A DNA stretch of 49,225 bases from Chloroflexota bacterium (GCA_023459215.1 JAEWVF010000027.1:1-49225), one strand, 5' to 3'. Positions 27,774-35,322 are shown, counted from the stretch's first letter. Notes: a model not told the origin generated them from the sequence alone. Numbers and translations: made by a program.

Positions 27774-27830
27774 CAGAATCGGCTCCAGATTGGATTGTGC
27801 CATATAACCTGGCAAAGATGCCAGGAGTTT
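27774..27830 (-). pseudogene. 3' remnant of a second copy of the 700-aa lipoprotein gene
   Basis: On the minus strand this codes YMAQSNLEPIL followed by TAA, matching QMVQFKLEPIP and the stop at the end of the adjacent lipoprotein gene. The bases around AATCGGCTCCAGATTG are also nearly the same as AATCGGTTCCAGTTTG at the true 3' end. An earlier tandem copy was probably deleted except for its tail. Confidence 0.6.
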
Positions 27831-27943
27831 TCTCAGAATACCGCATTATGATAGCGCAACCTGAGTAAATCTACAATCAGACTTGAAATTTTCTACGAAT
27901 AAATTTGTTTATACATTTTTTAGACAATTATCTATCAAAAAGG

Positions 27944-27971
27944 TTGACACATTTCACACGGCTGGTAGAAT
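27944..27971 (+). promoter_or_regulatory. Lysine operon promoter (TTGACA-16-TAGAAT)
   Basis: A perfect -35 TTGACA (27944-27949) and a good -10 TAGAAT (27966-27971) with 16-base spacing. The start is expected near 27978, four bases before the leader-peptide ATG at 27982. The promoter layout is the same as at argG. Confidence 0.85.
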
Positions 27972-27981
27972 ACCGCCCAAT

Positions 27982-28098
27982 ATGTTCAGAGACCGAGCAA
28001 GTATCCTTATGCAGGCCAAGGCTAAGCGCCGGCCCAACTCCGCAACTCAGGTTGTCGGGTTTGGGCTTGTTTCGGTTGATGAACAGGAAATAAGATAA
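27982..28098 (+). CDS. Lys/Arg-containing leader peptide of the lysine operon (38 aa)
   Basis: A 38-residue frame starting about four bases after the predicted transcription start, without a ribosome binding site. Codons 13-17 are AAG-GCT-AAG-CGC-CGG, coding Lys-Ala-Lys-Arg-Arg. These codons lie exactly within the first hairpin of the leader (28014-28034). I recall that a leader peptide attenuator has been reported for the Thermus thermophilus lysine genes, which supports a regulatory reading. An internal ATG at codon 10 is another possible start. It could also be a chance frame over a structured RNA. Confidence 0.6.
   Translation: MFRDRASILMQAKAKRRPNSATQVVGFGLVSVDEQEIR
28014..28067 (+). promoter_or_regulatory. 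Two mutually exclusive hairpins in the lysine operon leader
   Basis: Hairpin A pairs GGCC-AA-GGC with GCC-GGCC (28014-28034). Hairpin B pairs GGCCCAA (28031-28037) with TTGGGCT (28061-28067) and has an inner CCGCAAC/GTTGTCGG stem. They share GGCC at 28031-28034, so only one can form. Outside them GTTCA and ACCGA (from 27985) can pair with TCGGT and TGAAC (to 28083), closing the whole as one RNA domain. This matches no riboswitch class that I recognise. Confidence 0.55.
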
Positions 28099-28102
28099 GC
28101 TT

Positions 28103-28165
28103 CGTAGGGGCACGGCGGGTCTGGGAATGTTGAGTAGTTGAAATTTTTGCCGTGCCCCTGCCAAA
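28103..28165. repeat. Intergenic palindrome (GTAGGGGCACGGC family), copy 1
   Basis: GTAGGGGCACGGC at the left is mirrored by GCCGTGCCCCTGC at the right. It lies inside the lysine leader, between the leader peptide and the terminator. A second copy lies at 28230-28297 and a minimal GTAGGGGCGCCCCTAC at 29703-29718. Confidence 0.8.
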
Positions 28166-28190
28166 TCAATTTCTGCCTGTTTGCATACCA

Positions 28191-28221
28191 AACGCCACCC
28201 GATAACGGGTGGCGTTTTTTT
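28191..28221 (+). terminator. Intrinsic terminator/attenuator upstream of homocitrate synthase
   Basis: AACGCCACCC pairs with GGGTGGCGTT around a six-base loop and runs into seven T. It lies about 210 bases after the promoter and 94 bases before the first enzyme gene of the same strand, with no gene to end except the leader peptide, so it should be an attenuator. Confidence 0.9.
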
Positions 28222-28229
28222 GTTTCCCG

Positions 28230-28297
28230 TCCGTAGGGGTACGGCGAGGGTCTTGAAAGTGTATGGCGATTAAATTTTCCGCCGTGCCCCTACACGG
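28230..28297. repeat. Intergenic palindrome (GTAGGGGCACGGC family), copy 2
   Basis: GTAGGGGTACGGCG at the left is mirrored by CGCCGTGCCCCTAC at the right. It lies between the attenuator and the homocitrate synthase ribosome binding site. Confidence 0.8.
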
Positions 28298-28314
28298 CAG
28301 GTCAAGGAGAACTT

Positions 28315-29697
28315 ATGCTTGAAATTTTAGATACAACCCTGCGCGAAGGCGAACAGACGCCGTATGTCAATTTCACAATTGACGAAAAAATCGAAATCGC
28401 CAAACTGCTCGATCAGGTCGGTGTGGATATGATCGAAGCGGGCGACCCGTCGGTATCGCCGAATGTGGCCAGGGCCATCCAGCGCATCGCCGCGCTGGGG
28501 CTGAAGGCCGAGATCATCGCCCATTCCATCGCATCCAAAGCGGGGATCGACAAGGCCAAAGCCTGTGGCGCAAACCGCGTGGCGATTTTTTATGCCACAT
28601 CCAAAATCCACCTGGACGCCAAACTGCACAAAACCCAGGATCAGGCGCTGGACATCATCCGCGAGCATATCGCCTATGCCCGCAGCCTGGGATTGAAAGT
28701 GCGTTACACCCCCGAGGACGCCACCCGCACCGAATTCGAGTTCCTGGTGCAGGTTTGCAACCTGGCGATCGAGGCCGGGGCCGACCGGATCAGTTTTGCC
28801 GATACGCTGGGGATTATGCAGCCGCACACGATGGCCGAGCGGGTGTCCGCGCTGCGGGAGCGGCTGCTGCCCTGCAAAATCGACCTGCACTGCCACGACG
28901 ATTACGGCCTGGCGTTGGCGAACGGTATGGCAGGCGTGCGCGCCGGGGCGAATTGCATCCATACCACCGTCAACGGGATGGGGGAACGCACCGGCATCCC
29001 CGACCTGGCCGAGACCATTGTCGCGTTTCACAACCTGGAAGGCGTGCAGAAATACAATCTCACCCCGCTGATGGAACTGGCCGCCTATCTGGAACGCGTC
29101 TCGGGCTTTTTTATGGCTCCCAACAAACCGATCACCGGGCAGAACGCCTTCACCCACAAAAGCGGCGTCCACACCAATGGCATTCTCAAAGACCCGCGCA
29201 CCTACGAACCCTTCGATCCGTCGCTGCTGGGACGCGAGCGCAAGATCGTGATCGACAAGTACACCGGCAAAAGTGCCGTCGCCTCGCGGCTGGACGAGTA
29301 CGGGATCGAGGTCAGCGCCGCAGAGTTGGAAGTGATCGTATCGCGCATCAAAAACCTGGGGGATGACCGCAAGCAGCTTTTCGACACCGATATTATCGAA
29401 ATCGCCGAACAGGTTACGGGGCGTGAAATCGATGTCATCCCACACGACATCAACGCGCTGGTGATGCTGGAGGTCGAATCGCATGTTTACACCACATCGG
29501 TCGTGCGCCGCTTGCGCGGGTTTAGCAATGTCAGCAACGTTTACGAGATCACTGGCGATTACGACATCAGCGCTTTTGTGAATGTGGAGAACGTGATGGC
29601 GCTCAATAACCTGATCGAGGAAATCCGCACCGTGCAGGGCGTCAAACGCACCGAGACGCGCATGGTGTTGAAAAAATATAACGGCAATGGCAAATGA
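28315..29697 (+). CDS. lysS: Homocitrate synthase with C-terminal RAM-like domain
   Basis: Condenses 2-oxoglutarate with acetyl-CoA, the first step of lysine synthesis through aminoadipate. AAGGAG precedes the ATG. The 460-residue protein has the catalytic barrel with LDTTLREGEQTP (Asp6 as metal ligand), HCHDDYG (His192, His194) and NGMGERTGIPDLAE. The last ~80 residues (379-460) look like an Lrp/AsnC RAM domain: LEVESHVYTTSVVRRL, VYEITGDYDISAFV, VQGVKRTETRMVL. Thermus homocitrate synthase is shorter, while Sulfolobus-type enzymes carry such a domain, as I recall for lysine feedback. It could be a related isopropylmalate synthase, but the operon supports homocitrate synthase. Confidence 0.88.
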   Translation: MLEILDTTLREGEQTPYVNFTIDEKIEIAKLLDQVGVDMIEAGDPSVSPNVARAIQRIAALGLKAEIIAHSIASKAGIDKAKACGANRVAIFYATSKIHLDAKLHKTQDQALDIIREHIAYARSLGLKVRYTPEDATRTEFEFLVQVCNLAIEAGADRISFADTLGIMQPHTMAERVSALRERLLPCKIDLHCHDDYGLALANGMAGVRAGANCIHTTVNGMGERTGIPDLAETIVAFHNLEGVQKYNLTPLMELAAYLERVSGFFMAPNKPITGQNAFTHKSGVHTNGILKDPRTYEPFDPSLLGRERKIVIDKYTGKSAVASRLDEYGIEVSAAELEVIVSRIKNLGDDRKQLFDTDIIEIAEQVTGREIDVIPHDINALVMLEVESHVYTTSVVRRLRGFSNVSNVYEITGDYDISAFVNVENVMALNNLIEEIRTVQGVKRTETRMVLKKYNGNGK

Positions 29698-29702
29698 TCG
29701 CT

Positions 29703-29718
29703 GTAGGGGCGCCCCTAC
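29703..29718. repeat. Perfect 16-base palindrome GTAGGGGCGCCCCTAC
   Basis: A perfect dyad five bases after the homocitrate synthase stop, ahead of the ribosome binding site of the next gene. It looks like the collapsed ends of the GTAGGGGCACGGC repeat family. Confidence 0.7.
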
Positions 29719-29740
29719 GGAAACGAAAAAGGAGACAGAT

Positions 29741-31009
29741 ATGGGCACTTTAATCGAAGAAATTTTCTCCCGCAAAGCCGGGAGGCCGGTGCAGGCGGGA
29801 GAAATCCTGCTGCTGGATGTGGATTACATCATGAGCCACGATAACACCACCCCGCTGGCGATCAAGGCTTTTCGTGAGATCGGCAAGCCGTTCCACGGCA
29901 AAAACCGGGTGGTGCTGCATCTTGACCATGCCTATCCCGCCCCGAACGTGCTGGCGGCCGAGAATCATCGCAAAATCATCGATTTTGTGAAGGATCAGGA
30001 ACTGCCGCACCTGTTCATGCAGGGTGTCTGTCACCAGGTGATGCTGGAGGAGGGCTTTGTCACGCCCGGCGCGATCATCATCGGCGCAGATTCGCACTCC
30101 AACACCTACGGTGTGATGGGTGCGTTTGGCGCGGGCCTCGGCTCGACCGAGATCGCCGTGGCCTGGGTGACGGGCAAATGCTGGTTCAAAGTCCCGGAAA
30201 CGATCCGCATCGAGCTGCGCGGCCAGACCCAGCCGGGCGTGTATGCCAAGGATGTGATGATCCACATCGCCGGGCTGCTCGGCATGGACGGCGGCACCTA
30301 CCGCTCGGTGGAGTTCGGCGGCGAGTACATCGACGCCCTGCCGATGCACGAACGCATCATTTTCCCGAACATGTCGACCGAGATCGGCGCGAAATGCGGC
30401 CTGATCGCGGCGGATCAGACCACCATCGACTACCTGACCAACGAGACCCCGGCCCTGAGCAAGTCGAAGGAGCCGTTCGAGATGATCCAGCCGGTCAATC
30501 CGCGCTATGAGCGTATCATCGAAATCGATGTGTCAAAACTTACTCCCTGGGTCGCCTGCCACCCGGACGTGGACAACGGCAAACCGTTGGCCGAGGTCGA
30601 AGGGCTGGAAGTTCATGAAGTCTACATCGGCACCTGCACCAATGCCCGCTACGAGGATATGGAAATCGTCGCGAACATGCTTAAGGGCAAAAAGGTCAAC
30701 CCGTTTGTGCGCGTGATCGTCACCCCGGCCAGCCAGCGCATCTACAAAAAGGCCATGAAAAACGGGCTGATCGAAATCCTGATCGACGCGGGCTGTACTG
30801 TCACGGGCACCGGCTGCGGAGCCTGCATCGGGCGGCATGGCGGCATCCTGGCAGCGGGCGAGCGCGCCCTGACCACCATGAACCGCAACTTTATCGGTCG
30901 CATGGGCAGCCCGCTGGCCGAAATCTACCTTGCCAGCCCGGCGACTGCGGCAGCGACGGCGTTGACGGGCAAAATCACTGACCCGCGTGGATACTTGAAA
31001 AATCTTTAA
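29741..31009 (+). CDS. lysT: Homoaconitase large subunit
   Basis: Isomerises homocitrate to homoisocitrate through homoaconitate using a 4Fe-4S cluster, with the small subunit encoded next. The ATG at 29741 follows AAAAAGGAG and gives 422 residues, normal for the two-subunit type. IMSHDNTTPLAIKAF, GADSHSNTYGVMGAFGAG and the cluster cysteines in GTCTNARYED and GTGCGACIG mark the aconitase/LeuC family. A 3-isopropylmalate role (LeuC) cannot be excluded from sequence, but the neighbours favour lysine. Confidence 0.87.
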   Translation: MGTLIEEIFSRKAGRPVQAGEILLLDVDYIMSHDNTTPLAIKAFREIGKPFHGKNRVVLHLDHAYPAPNVLAAENHRKIIDFVKDQELPHLFMQGVCHQVMLEEGFVTPGAIIIGADSHSNTYGVMGAFGAGLGSTEIAVAWVTGKCWFKVPETIRIELRGQTQPGVYAKDVMIHIAGLLGMDGGTYRSVEFGGEYIDALPMHERIIFPNMSTEIGAKCGLIAADQTTIDYLTNETPALSKSKEPFEMIQPVNPRYERIIEIDVSKLTPWVACHPDVDNGKPLAEVEGLEVHEVYIGTCTNARYEDMEIVANMLKGKKVNPFVRVIVTPASQRIYKKAMKNGLIEILIDAGCTVTGTGCGACIGRHGGILAAGERALTTMNRNFIGRMGSPLAEIYLASPATAAATALTGKITDPRGYLKNL

Positions 31010-31010
31010 C

Positions 31011-31091
31011 CACGACGGCGACAAAGGAACACGAAGGAAACCGAAAAGTATTAAGAACTTCCGTTGTGCTCCGTCGTTACCGTTGTGGTGA
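31011..31091. repeat. Intergenic imperfect palindrome between lysT and lysU
   Basis: CCACGACGGCGACAAAGGAACACGAAG near the left can fold onto CTTCCGTTGTGCTCCGTCG and CCGTTGTGGTG at the right. It fills the gap between the stop of lysT and the lysU ribosome binding site. Confidence 0.65.
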
Positions 31092-31105
31092 AAAAAGGAG
31101 AAATT

Positions 31106-31603
31106 ATGGGAAAAGCCTGGACTTTTGGAGAAAACATGAACACGGACGAGATTATTCCCGGCCGTTTTAACATCACCATCGACCCGCTCGAACTTGCCAA
31201 GAACGTCTTTTGCGAGGTCAAGCCGGAATATGCCAAAAACGTGCGCCCCGGCGACATCATCGTCGGTGGGCAAAACTTTGGCTGCGGCTCGTCGCGCGAA
31301 CATGCGCCGATTGCCATCAAAGGTTCGCAAGCCAAGTGCATCATCGCGCCCTCGTTTGCGCGCATCTTTTTCCGCAACTGCATCAACATTGGCCTGCCGA
31401 TTCTGGAATGCCCGGAAGCCGTGGAAGGCATCAGCGAAGGCGACGAAGTCGATGTCGATCTTGCCACCGGCCAAATCCGCAACCTGACCACTGGTGTGGC
31501 TTTCCAGGCGCGGCCCCTGCCCGATTTTGTGCTCAAAATCGCCGAGGCGGGCGGGATTGTCAACTTCCTGAAGGAACACGACATCCAGGAATTGATGGCC
31601 TGA
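31106..31603 (+). CDS. lysU: Homoaconitase small subunit
   Basis: The swivel domain that completes the homoaconitase active site. The ATG at 31106 follows AAAAAAGGAG and gives 165 residues, as expected for LeuD/LysU proteins. NMNTDEIIPGRFN near the N-terminus and FGCGSSREHAPIAIKG are the family motifs; the latter carries the Ser/Arg substrate loop. The substrate loop region is used in this family to tell LeuD from LysU, which I cannot do reliably by eye. Confidence 0.87.
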   Translation: MGKAWTFGENMNTDEIIPGRFNITIDPLELAKNVFCEVKPEYAKNVRPGDIIVGGQNFGCGSSREHAPIAIKGSQAKCIIAPSFARIFFRNCINIGLPILECPEAVEGISEGDEVDVDLATGQIRNLTTGVAFQARPLPDFVLKIAEAGGIVNFLKEHDIQELMA

Positions 31604-31604
31604 T

Positions 31605-31677
31605 GTGGTCTCGATACGGCGGCGGTCGAGTAGGGCGTAGCCCGTATCGAGACCCCGCCGCCTACTCGACCACCGGA
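31605..31677. repeat. Intergenic palindrome (GGTCTCGATACGG / TCGAGTA family), copy 2
   Basis: GTGGTCTCGATACGGCGGCGG and GTCGAGTAGG on the left are mirrored by CGTATCGAGACCCCGCCGCC and CCTACTCGACCACC on the right. It fills the lysU to homoisocitrate dehydrogenase gap. It is nearly the same as the repeat between lysZ and lysY about 11 kb away. Confidence 0.82.
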
Positions 31678-31688
31678 ATAGGAATTTT

Positions 31689-32690
31689 ATGACCTACAAA
31701 ATCACCCTCCTCCCCGGCGACGGCATTGGCCCGGAAGTCATCGACTGCGCCGAACAGGTTTTACGTTCTCTGCCTTTGGATTTTGAATTTACCCGCGCTG
31801 AGATCGGATTCGGCGCCTATGAGCGTCTCGGCACGCCGCTGCCTGATTCCACGCTGGACTCAATCCGCGCCGCGCACGCCTCGCTGTTTGGCGCTGTCAC
31901 CACGCCGCCCAACCTCGCTGGATATTTTTCCCCGGTCGTGCGCATGCGCCAAAAACTGGATTTATACGCCAACCTGCGACCGACTCGCTCCATCCCGCAC
32001 GCCTCCTCGCGCCCTGGCATCGATCTGATCCTCGTCCGCGAGAATACCGAGGGGCTGTATTCTGGCGTCGAACGTCTCGAAGATGACGGGGATCGCGCCA
32101 TCACCGAACGTATCATCACCCGCAAAGGATCGGAGAGAATCATCCGCAAAGCCTTCGACCTGGCTCGCCAAACAGGCTGGACCAAAGTCCACGTTGTTCA
32201 CAAAGCCAACGTCCTGCGACAGACCTGTGGCCTGTTTCGCAAAATCGCGCTCGAAATCGCGCCGCAATATCCCGAGATCGAGATGATCGAAATGCTGGTC
32301 GATACCTGCGCGATGGAACTTGTCCGCGCGCCGGAGCAGTTCCAGGTAATTGTCACCACCAACCTGTTCGGCGACATTCTCAGCGATGAGGCTTGTATGT
32401 TTGTCGGCGGGCTGGGCGTGGCCGCCTCGGGCAACATAGGCACGGAAGCCTCGGTTTTTGAGCCGGTACACGGCTCCGCGCCGCCGCTGGTCGGGACGGG
32501 CAAAGCCAATCCCACTGCCATGTTTCTCGCCACAGCCATGATGCTAGAACACATCGGCGAAGCGGAACAGGCCACCCGGTTGCGCAACGCAGTCGAAACC
32601 TGCATCGCCCAGGGCCAGGTCACACCTGATCTGGGCGGGACGTTGACCACGAGCGAAATGACAGAAGCAGTTATAACGAAAATTCGATAA
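31689..32690 (+). CDS. hicd: Homoisocitrate dehydrogenase
   Basis: Oxidises and decarboxylates homoisocitrate to 2-oxoadipate with NAD. The 333-residue decarboxylating dehydrogenase has the N-terminal LLPGDGIGPEVI, substrate arginines in RMRQKLDLYANLRPTRS, the ENTEGLYSG loop, HKANVLR and NLFGDILSDEA with metal-binding Asp residues, and the cofactor motif HGSAPPLVGTGKANP. The extended RENTEGLYSG resembles isocitrate/homoisocitrate enzymes rather than LeuB, and the operon supports lysine. Thermus literature calls this gene hicdh or lysB. Confidence 0.87.
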   Translation: MTYKITLLPGDGIGPEVIDCAEQVLRSLPLDFEFTRAEIGFGAYERLGTPLPDSTLDSIRAAHASLFGAVTTPPNLAGYFSPVVRMRQKLDLYANLRPTRSIPHASSRPGIDLILVRENTEGLYSGVERLEDDGDRAITERIITRKGSERIIRKAFDLARQTGWTKVHVVHKANVLRQTCGLFRKIALEIAPQYPEIEMIEMLVDTCAMELVRAPEQFQVIVTTNLFGDILSDEACMFVGGLGVAASGNIGTEASVFEPVHGSAPPLVGTGKANPTAMFLATAMMLEHIGEAEQATRLRNAVETCIAQGQVTPDLGGTLTTSEMTEAVITKIR

Positions 32691-32740
32691 TTCGTTATTC
32701 GATACCCGAATTGCCCAATTCCGAATAACGAATATCGCAA
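32688..32740. repeat. Intergenic palindrome (ATTCGTTATTCG / CGAATAACGAAT)
   Basis: TAATTCGTTATTCG pairs with CGAATAACGAATA around a loop of about 20 bases that itself holds CCGAATT/AATTCCG. It begins at the stop codon of homoisocitrate dehydrogenase and ends before the lysX ribosome binding site (AGGAG). Confidence 0.75.
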
Positions 32741-32754
32741 TAACAGGAGATTTT

Positions 32755-33597
32755 ATGATTAAAGTCGGTTTTTTATACACCCGCCTGCGCGTCGAGGAGA
32801 AATACCTGATCGACGAACTGGAAAAACGTCCGGATGTGGAAGTGGTGCGCATCAACGACGGCGACCGCTTCTTCGACATCGCCCAATTGCCCGAAAAGGT
32901 GGACGTGCTTTTCGAGCGTTCCATTTCCTACTCGCGCGGAGTCTATATCTCGAAAATATTCGCGGCCAATGGCGTGAAGGTGGTCAATGATCCGGTTGTG
33001 GCCGAGCGCTGCGGCGATAAATACGTCACCAGTCAGATTCTCTCCAGTGCGGGGATTCCCACCCCGAAGGTGTACATGGCCTTCGACGAGGAAGCTGCGC
33101 TCGCGGCGGTCGAAGCGATGGGGTATCCGTGTGTGCTCAAGCCGGTGGTCGGCTCATGGGGTCGCCTGCTCGCCAAAGTGGATAATCGCCACACCGCCGA
33201 GTCACTCATCGAACACAAATCGACGCTGGGCGTCAACCACCAGGTTTTCTACATCCAGGAATACATCAACAAACCGGGTCGCGATATCCGCGCTTTTGTG
33301 ATTGGCGAGCAGCCGATTTGCGCCATCTACCGCAGCTCCGAAAACTGGATCACCAACACCGCGCGCGGCGGGCAGGCCAGCAACTGTCCGCTGACGCCCG
33401 AGTTGAGCGAAATTTGCCGCAAAACAGCCCAGGCCATCGGCGGCGGGCTGCTGGCGATCGATGTGTTCGAGACGGAAAGCGGATTGACCATCAACGAAGT
33501 CAATCACACCATGGAATTCCGCAACAGCATTGCCACCACCGGAGTCAATATCCCGGAAAAGATGGTGAACTACGTTATCCAACAAATGGGAAAATAG
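32755..33597 (+). CDS. lysX: LysW-aminoadipate ligase (RimK-like ATP-grasp)
   Basis: Attaches alpha-aminoadipate to the C-terminal Glu of LysW. A 280-residue ATP-grasp protein with ERCGDKYVTS, VLKPVVGSWGRLLAK, YIQEYINKPGRDIRAF and NTARGGQASNCPLT. The acceptor-site end reads EVNHTMEFRNSIATTGVNIP; the GQAxNCPLT and EF(K/R)NS words agree with Thermus LysX as I remember it. Its paralog at 21469-22341 differs at these sites and belongs to the argG operon. AGGAG precedes the ATG. It is the last gene of the lysine operon and carries no lysW of its own, so it must use the one at 22341. Confidence 0.87.
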   Translation: MIKVGFLYTRLRVEEKYLIDELEKRPDVEVVRINDGDRFFDIAQLPEKVDVLFERSISYSRGVYISKIFAANGVKVVNDPVVAERCGDKYVTSQILSSAGIPTPKVYMAFDEEAALAAVEAMGYPCVLKPVVGSWGRLLAKVDNRHTAESLIEHKSTLGVNHQVFYIQEYINKPGRDIRAFVIGEQPICAIYRSSENWITNTARGGQASNCPLTPELSEICRKTAQAIGGGLLAIDVFETESGLTINEVNHTMEFRNSIATTGVNIPEKMVNYVIQQMGK

Positions 33598-33617
33598 AGC
33601 TTATTCTTAGCAAAATT

Positions 33618-33728
33618 ATCAGGCTTTGCCGGAAAGAAAATGATGCCAAGCAGGACTTAATCTTGGGCAATTCTCAAGAAAAGATACCGCATTACACGGC
33701 ACATAACCTGATTCTGGTAAAGCCTGAT
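33618..33728. repeat. Inverted repeat flanking 85 bases between lysX and the glycosyltransferase
   Basis: ATCAGGCTTTGCC (33618-33630) and GGTAAAGCCTGAT (33716-33728) are complementary in 12 of 13 positions. The space between carries no gene that I can support. No clear terminator exists between these convergent genes. Confidence 0.5.
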
Positions 33729-33750
33729 TTTAAATTATTCCAACAAATCT

Positions 33751-34914
33751 TCAGGATAATGGAAATCTGTTCATAGCAACCAAGATTTGCGCAGCGCGCA
33801 CGTTCCAAGTATTCTCGCGCGCCGTTCGTTCAACTAGCATCTGGTACGATAAATCGTTTTGAAGGTTTAGCGCTTCTTCGAGTTTCACTGAAAATTCATC
33901 TGAAGTACCAGCAACTAGTACACCATCATAGCGCAGACTCTCACGCATGGGCGTGATTAATATAGGTTTTCCACCAGCCATATACTCAAACAGCTTGATT
34001 GGCGATGTTGCATGAGTTATTTCATTAACGATAAATGGGATTATTGCAACATCAAAACTTGCGAGATAAGCAGGCAGTTCTGAATAAGGCTTGCGGTTCA
34101 ACCAAAAAATATTAGAAACACCAAGCAAGCCGCTGGAAGTTAAGCTGCCATTGCTTTCAGGGCCAATTAAAACGAAACACCAATCGGGTTTTTTCTCAGC
34201 TACCTGGCGTAACAAGGTGTAATCAAACCACTTCGCTAAGACTCCATAATACCCGGCAATAGGTTTGCCAGTATCCAGGATTTTCATCAAATCAACAGGT
34301 ACAGAATATTTTTTGGGCGAGAAGTGATCGTAATCCACCCCGTTGGGGCATAAGAGGGCATCTGGACGCTGATTGATGACAAGTTCATGCAGCTTTTCTG
34401 ATGTTGCCAAAATCAATGTCGCATTAAGCAATAATTCAGTATGATTTTTTTCCAACTGGGTGCGTGAGCCTTGGAAAACATCCAAATCATCTACAAAATC
34501 ATAAATTAATCGCGGCTCAAGAAAAAAGCTGGCATATTTTTTATTCCAGGTAAAAGTGTGAACCCAAAGGCCAAGAAGATGGCCAAAAACGGTCAGCGGC
34601 ACGTGACATAAATATAAATTTTTTGATTCTTCACGAAAACCGGATGGGCTATCACTCTCTTCTGGTTCCACATAGAAAACCAAAATACCCTGCCTTGCCA
34701 AGGATAAAGCCAAATGTTGCGGCCGCTGGAATAATTGGGTTTGCCAATCCAAACCAGGAGGGAAAACAATCACCTGTTTAGCTGATCCATGCTGCGACAG
34801 AATAAATGCCAATTGTTGGCGATGTTTGTTGATAAGAAAAAGCTGAAACACCCGCCAAACTCTAACCTTCAAGGCAGCAAGCAAACGCAAGATATAGGGA
34901 CGAATATTCTCCAA
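33751..34914 (-). CDS. Glycosyltransferase (GT4-like, TuaH-related)
   Basis: A 387-residue glycosyltransferase probably acting on a cell-surface or exopolysaccharide. DWQTQLFQRPQHLALSLA near the N-terminus and the C-terminal SPIKLFEYMAGGKPILIT (E-x7-E-like donor site) are GT-B features. CPNGVDYDHFSP marks the interdomain region. There is no membrane segment. The start is a TTG at 34914, directly after the TAG of the SCP2-like gene, with AAGGAA upstream, so coupling is likely. AT-rich against the flanking lysine genes. The substrate is unknown. Confidence 0.75.
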   Translation of the reverse strand: MENIRPYILRLLAALKVRVWRVFQLFLINKHRQQLAFILSQHGSAKQVIVFPPGLDWQTQLFQRPQHLALSLARQGILVFYVEPEESDSPSGFREESKNLYLCHVPLTVFGHLLGLWVHTFTWNKKYASFFLEPRLIYDFVDDLDVFQGSRTQLEKNHTELLLNATLILATSEKLHELVINQRPDALLCPNGVDYDHFSPKKYSVPVDLMKILDTGKPIAGYYGVLAKWFDYTLLRQVAEKKPDWCFVLIGPESNGSLTSSGLLGVSNIFWLNRKPYSELPAYLASFDVAIIPFIVNEITHATSPIKLFEYMAGGKPILITPMRESLRYDGVLVAGTSDEFSVKLEEALNLQNDLSYQMLVERTARENTWNVRAAQILVAMNRFPLS

Positions 34915-35322
34915 CTACAAAATTTCCTTCGTAATCTCACGCGCGCAGCGCACAAAATCGAGTACGGTCGGCACATTACGCATCATCACCGCCATATTGC
35001 CTTTCACATCCAGTTTGCGGGTTAGCATGGCCTGCATCGGGTCGAGTTTGCCGGTCAAAACCCCGGCAAAATTGCCATAACCCGCCCTCAGGGAAAAAGC
35101 CGGATTGTATTTGGCAATATCATCGACAATTTCCACCCGACGGCATTCGCCATGCCACAAGTCAAGGTACATCACCATTTGTTCTTGCAGATTACCTTCC
35201 GGCTCAATTACAAAGTACATATCCCCTTCCCACATCTTGGCAACCTGGGAATAACGCTGGTCACTGTTCAATTTATCCTTAAAGGCATCCAACCACTCAA
35301 CAGACGGGAAAATAGCAGCCAT
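34915..35322 (-). CDS. SCP2/sterol-carrier-like domain protein (135 aa)
   Basis: The ATG at 35322 is chosen because GGAG lies nine bases upstream; the open frame continues further to 35352. The 135-residue protein matches the layout of single-domain SCP2 proteins: SVEWLDAFKDKLNSD at the start, MYFVIEPEGNL and YLDLWHGECRRVE in the sheet, LTGKLDPMQAMLTRKLDVKGNM at the end. Such proteins bind lipids or acyl chains in a cavity. The glycosyltransferase follows without a gap. Its ligand is not known. Confidence 0.75.
   Translation of the reverse strand: MAAIFPSVEWLDAFKDKLNSDQRYSQVAKMWEGDMYFVIEPEGNLQEQMVMYLDLWHGECRRVEIVDDIAKYNPAFSLRAGYGNFAGVLTGKLDPMQAMLTRKLDVKGNMAVMMRNVPTVLDFVRCAREITKEIL

Noticed and set aside
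27978..28225. Known riboswitch (lysine, SAM, cobalamin, T-box) in the lysine leader
   Set aside because: I checked by eye for the typical conserved words of these classes (such as the T-box AGGGTGG or the cobalamin and SAM cores) and found none. A covariance search could still overturn this.
29741..32690. Reading homoaconitase and homoisocitrate dehydrogenase as leuC, leuD and leuB
   Set aside because: Sequence alone cannot fully exclude it, but these genes sit between a homocitrate synthase-like gene and lysX, and no other leucine gene is nearby.
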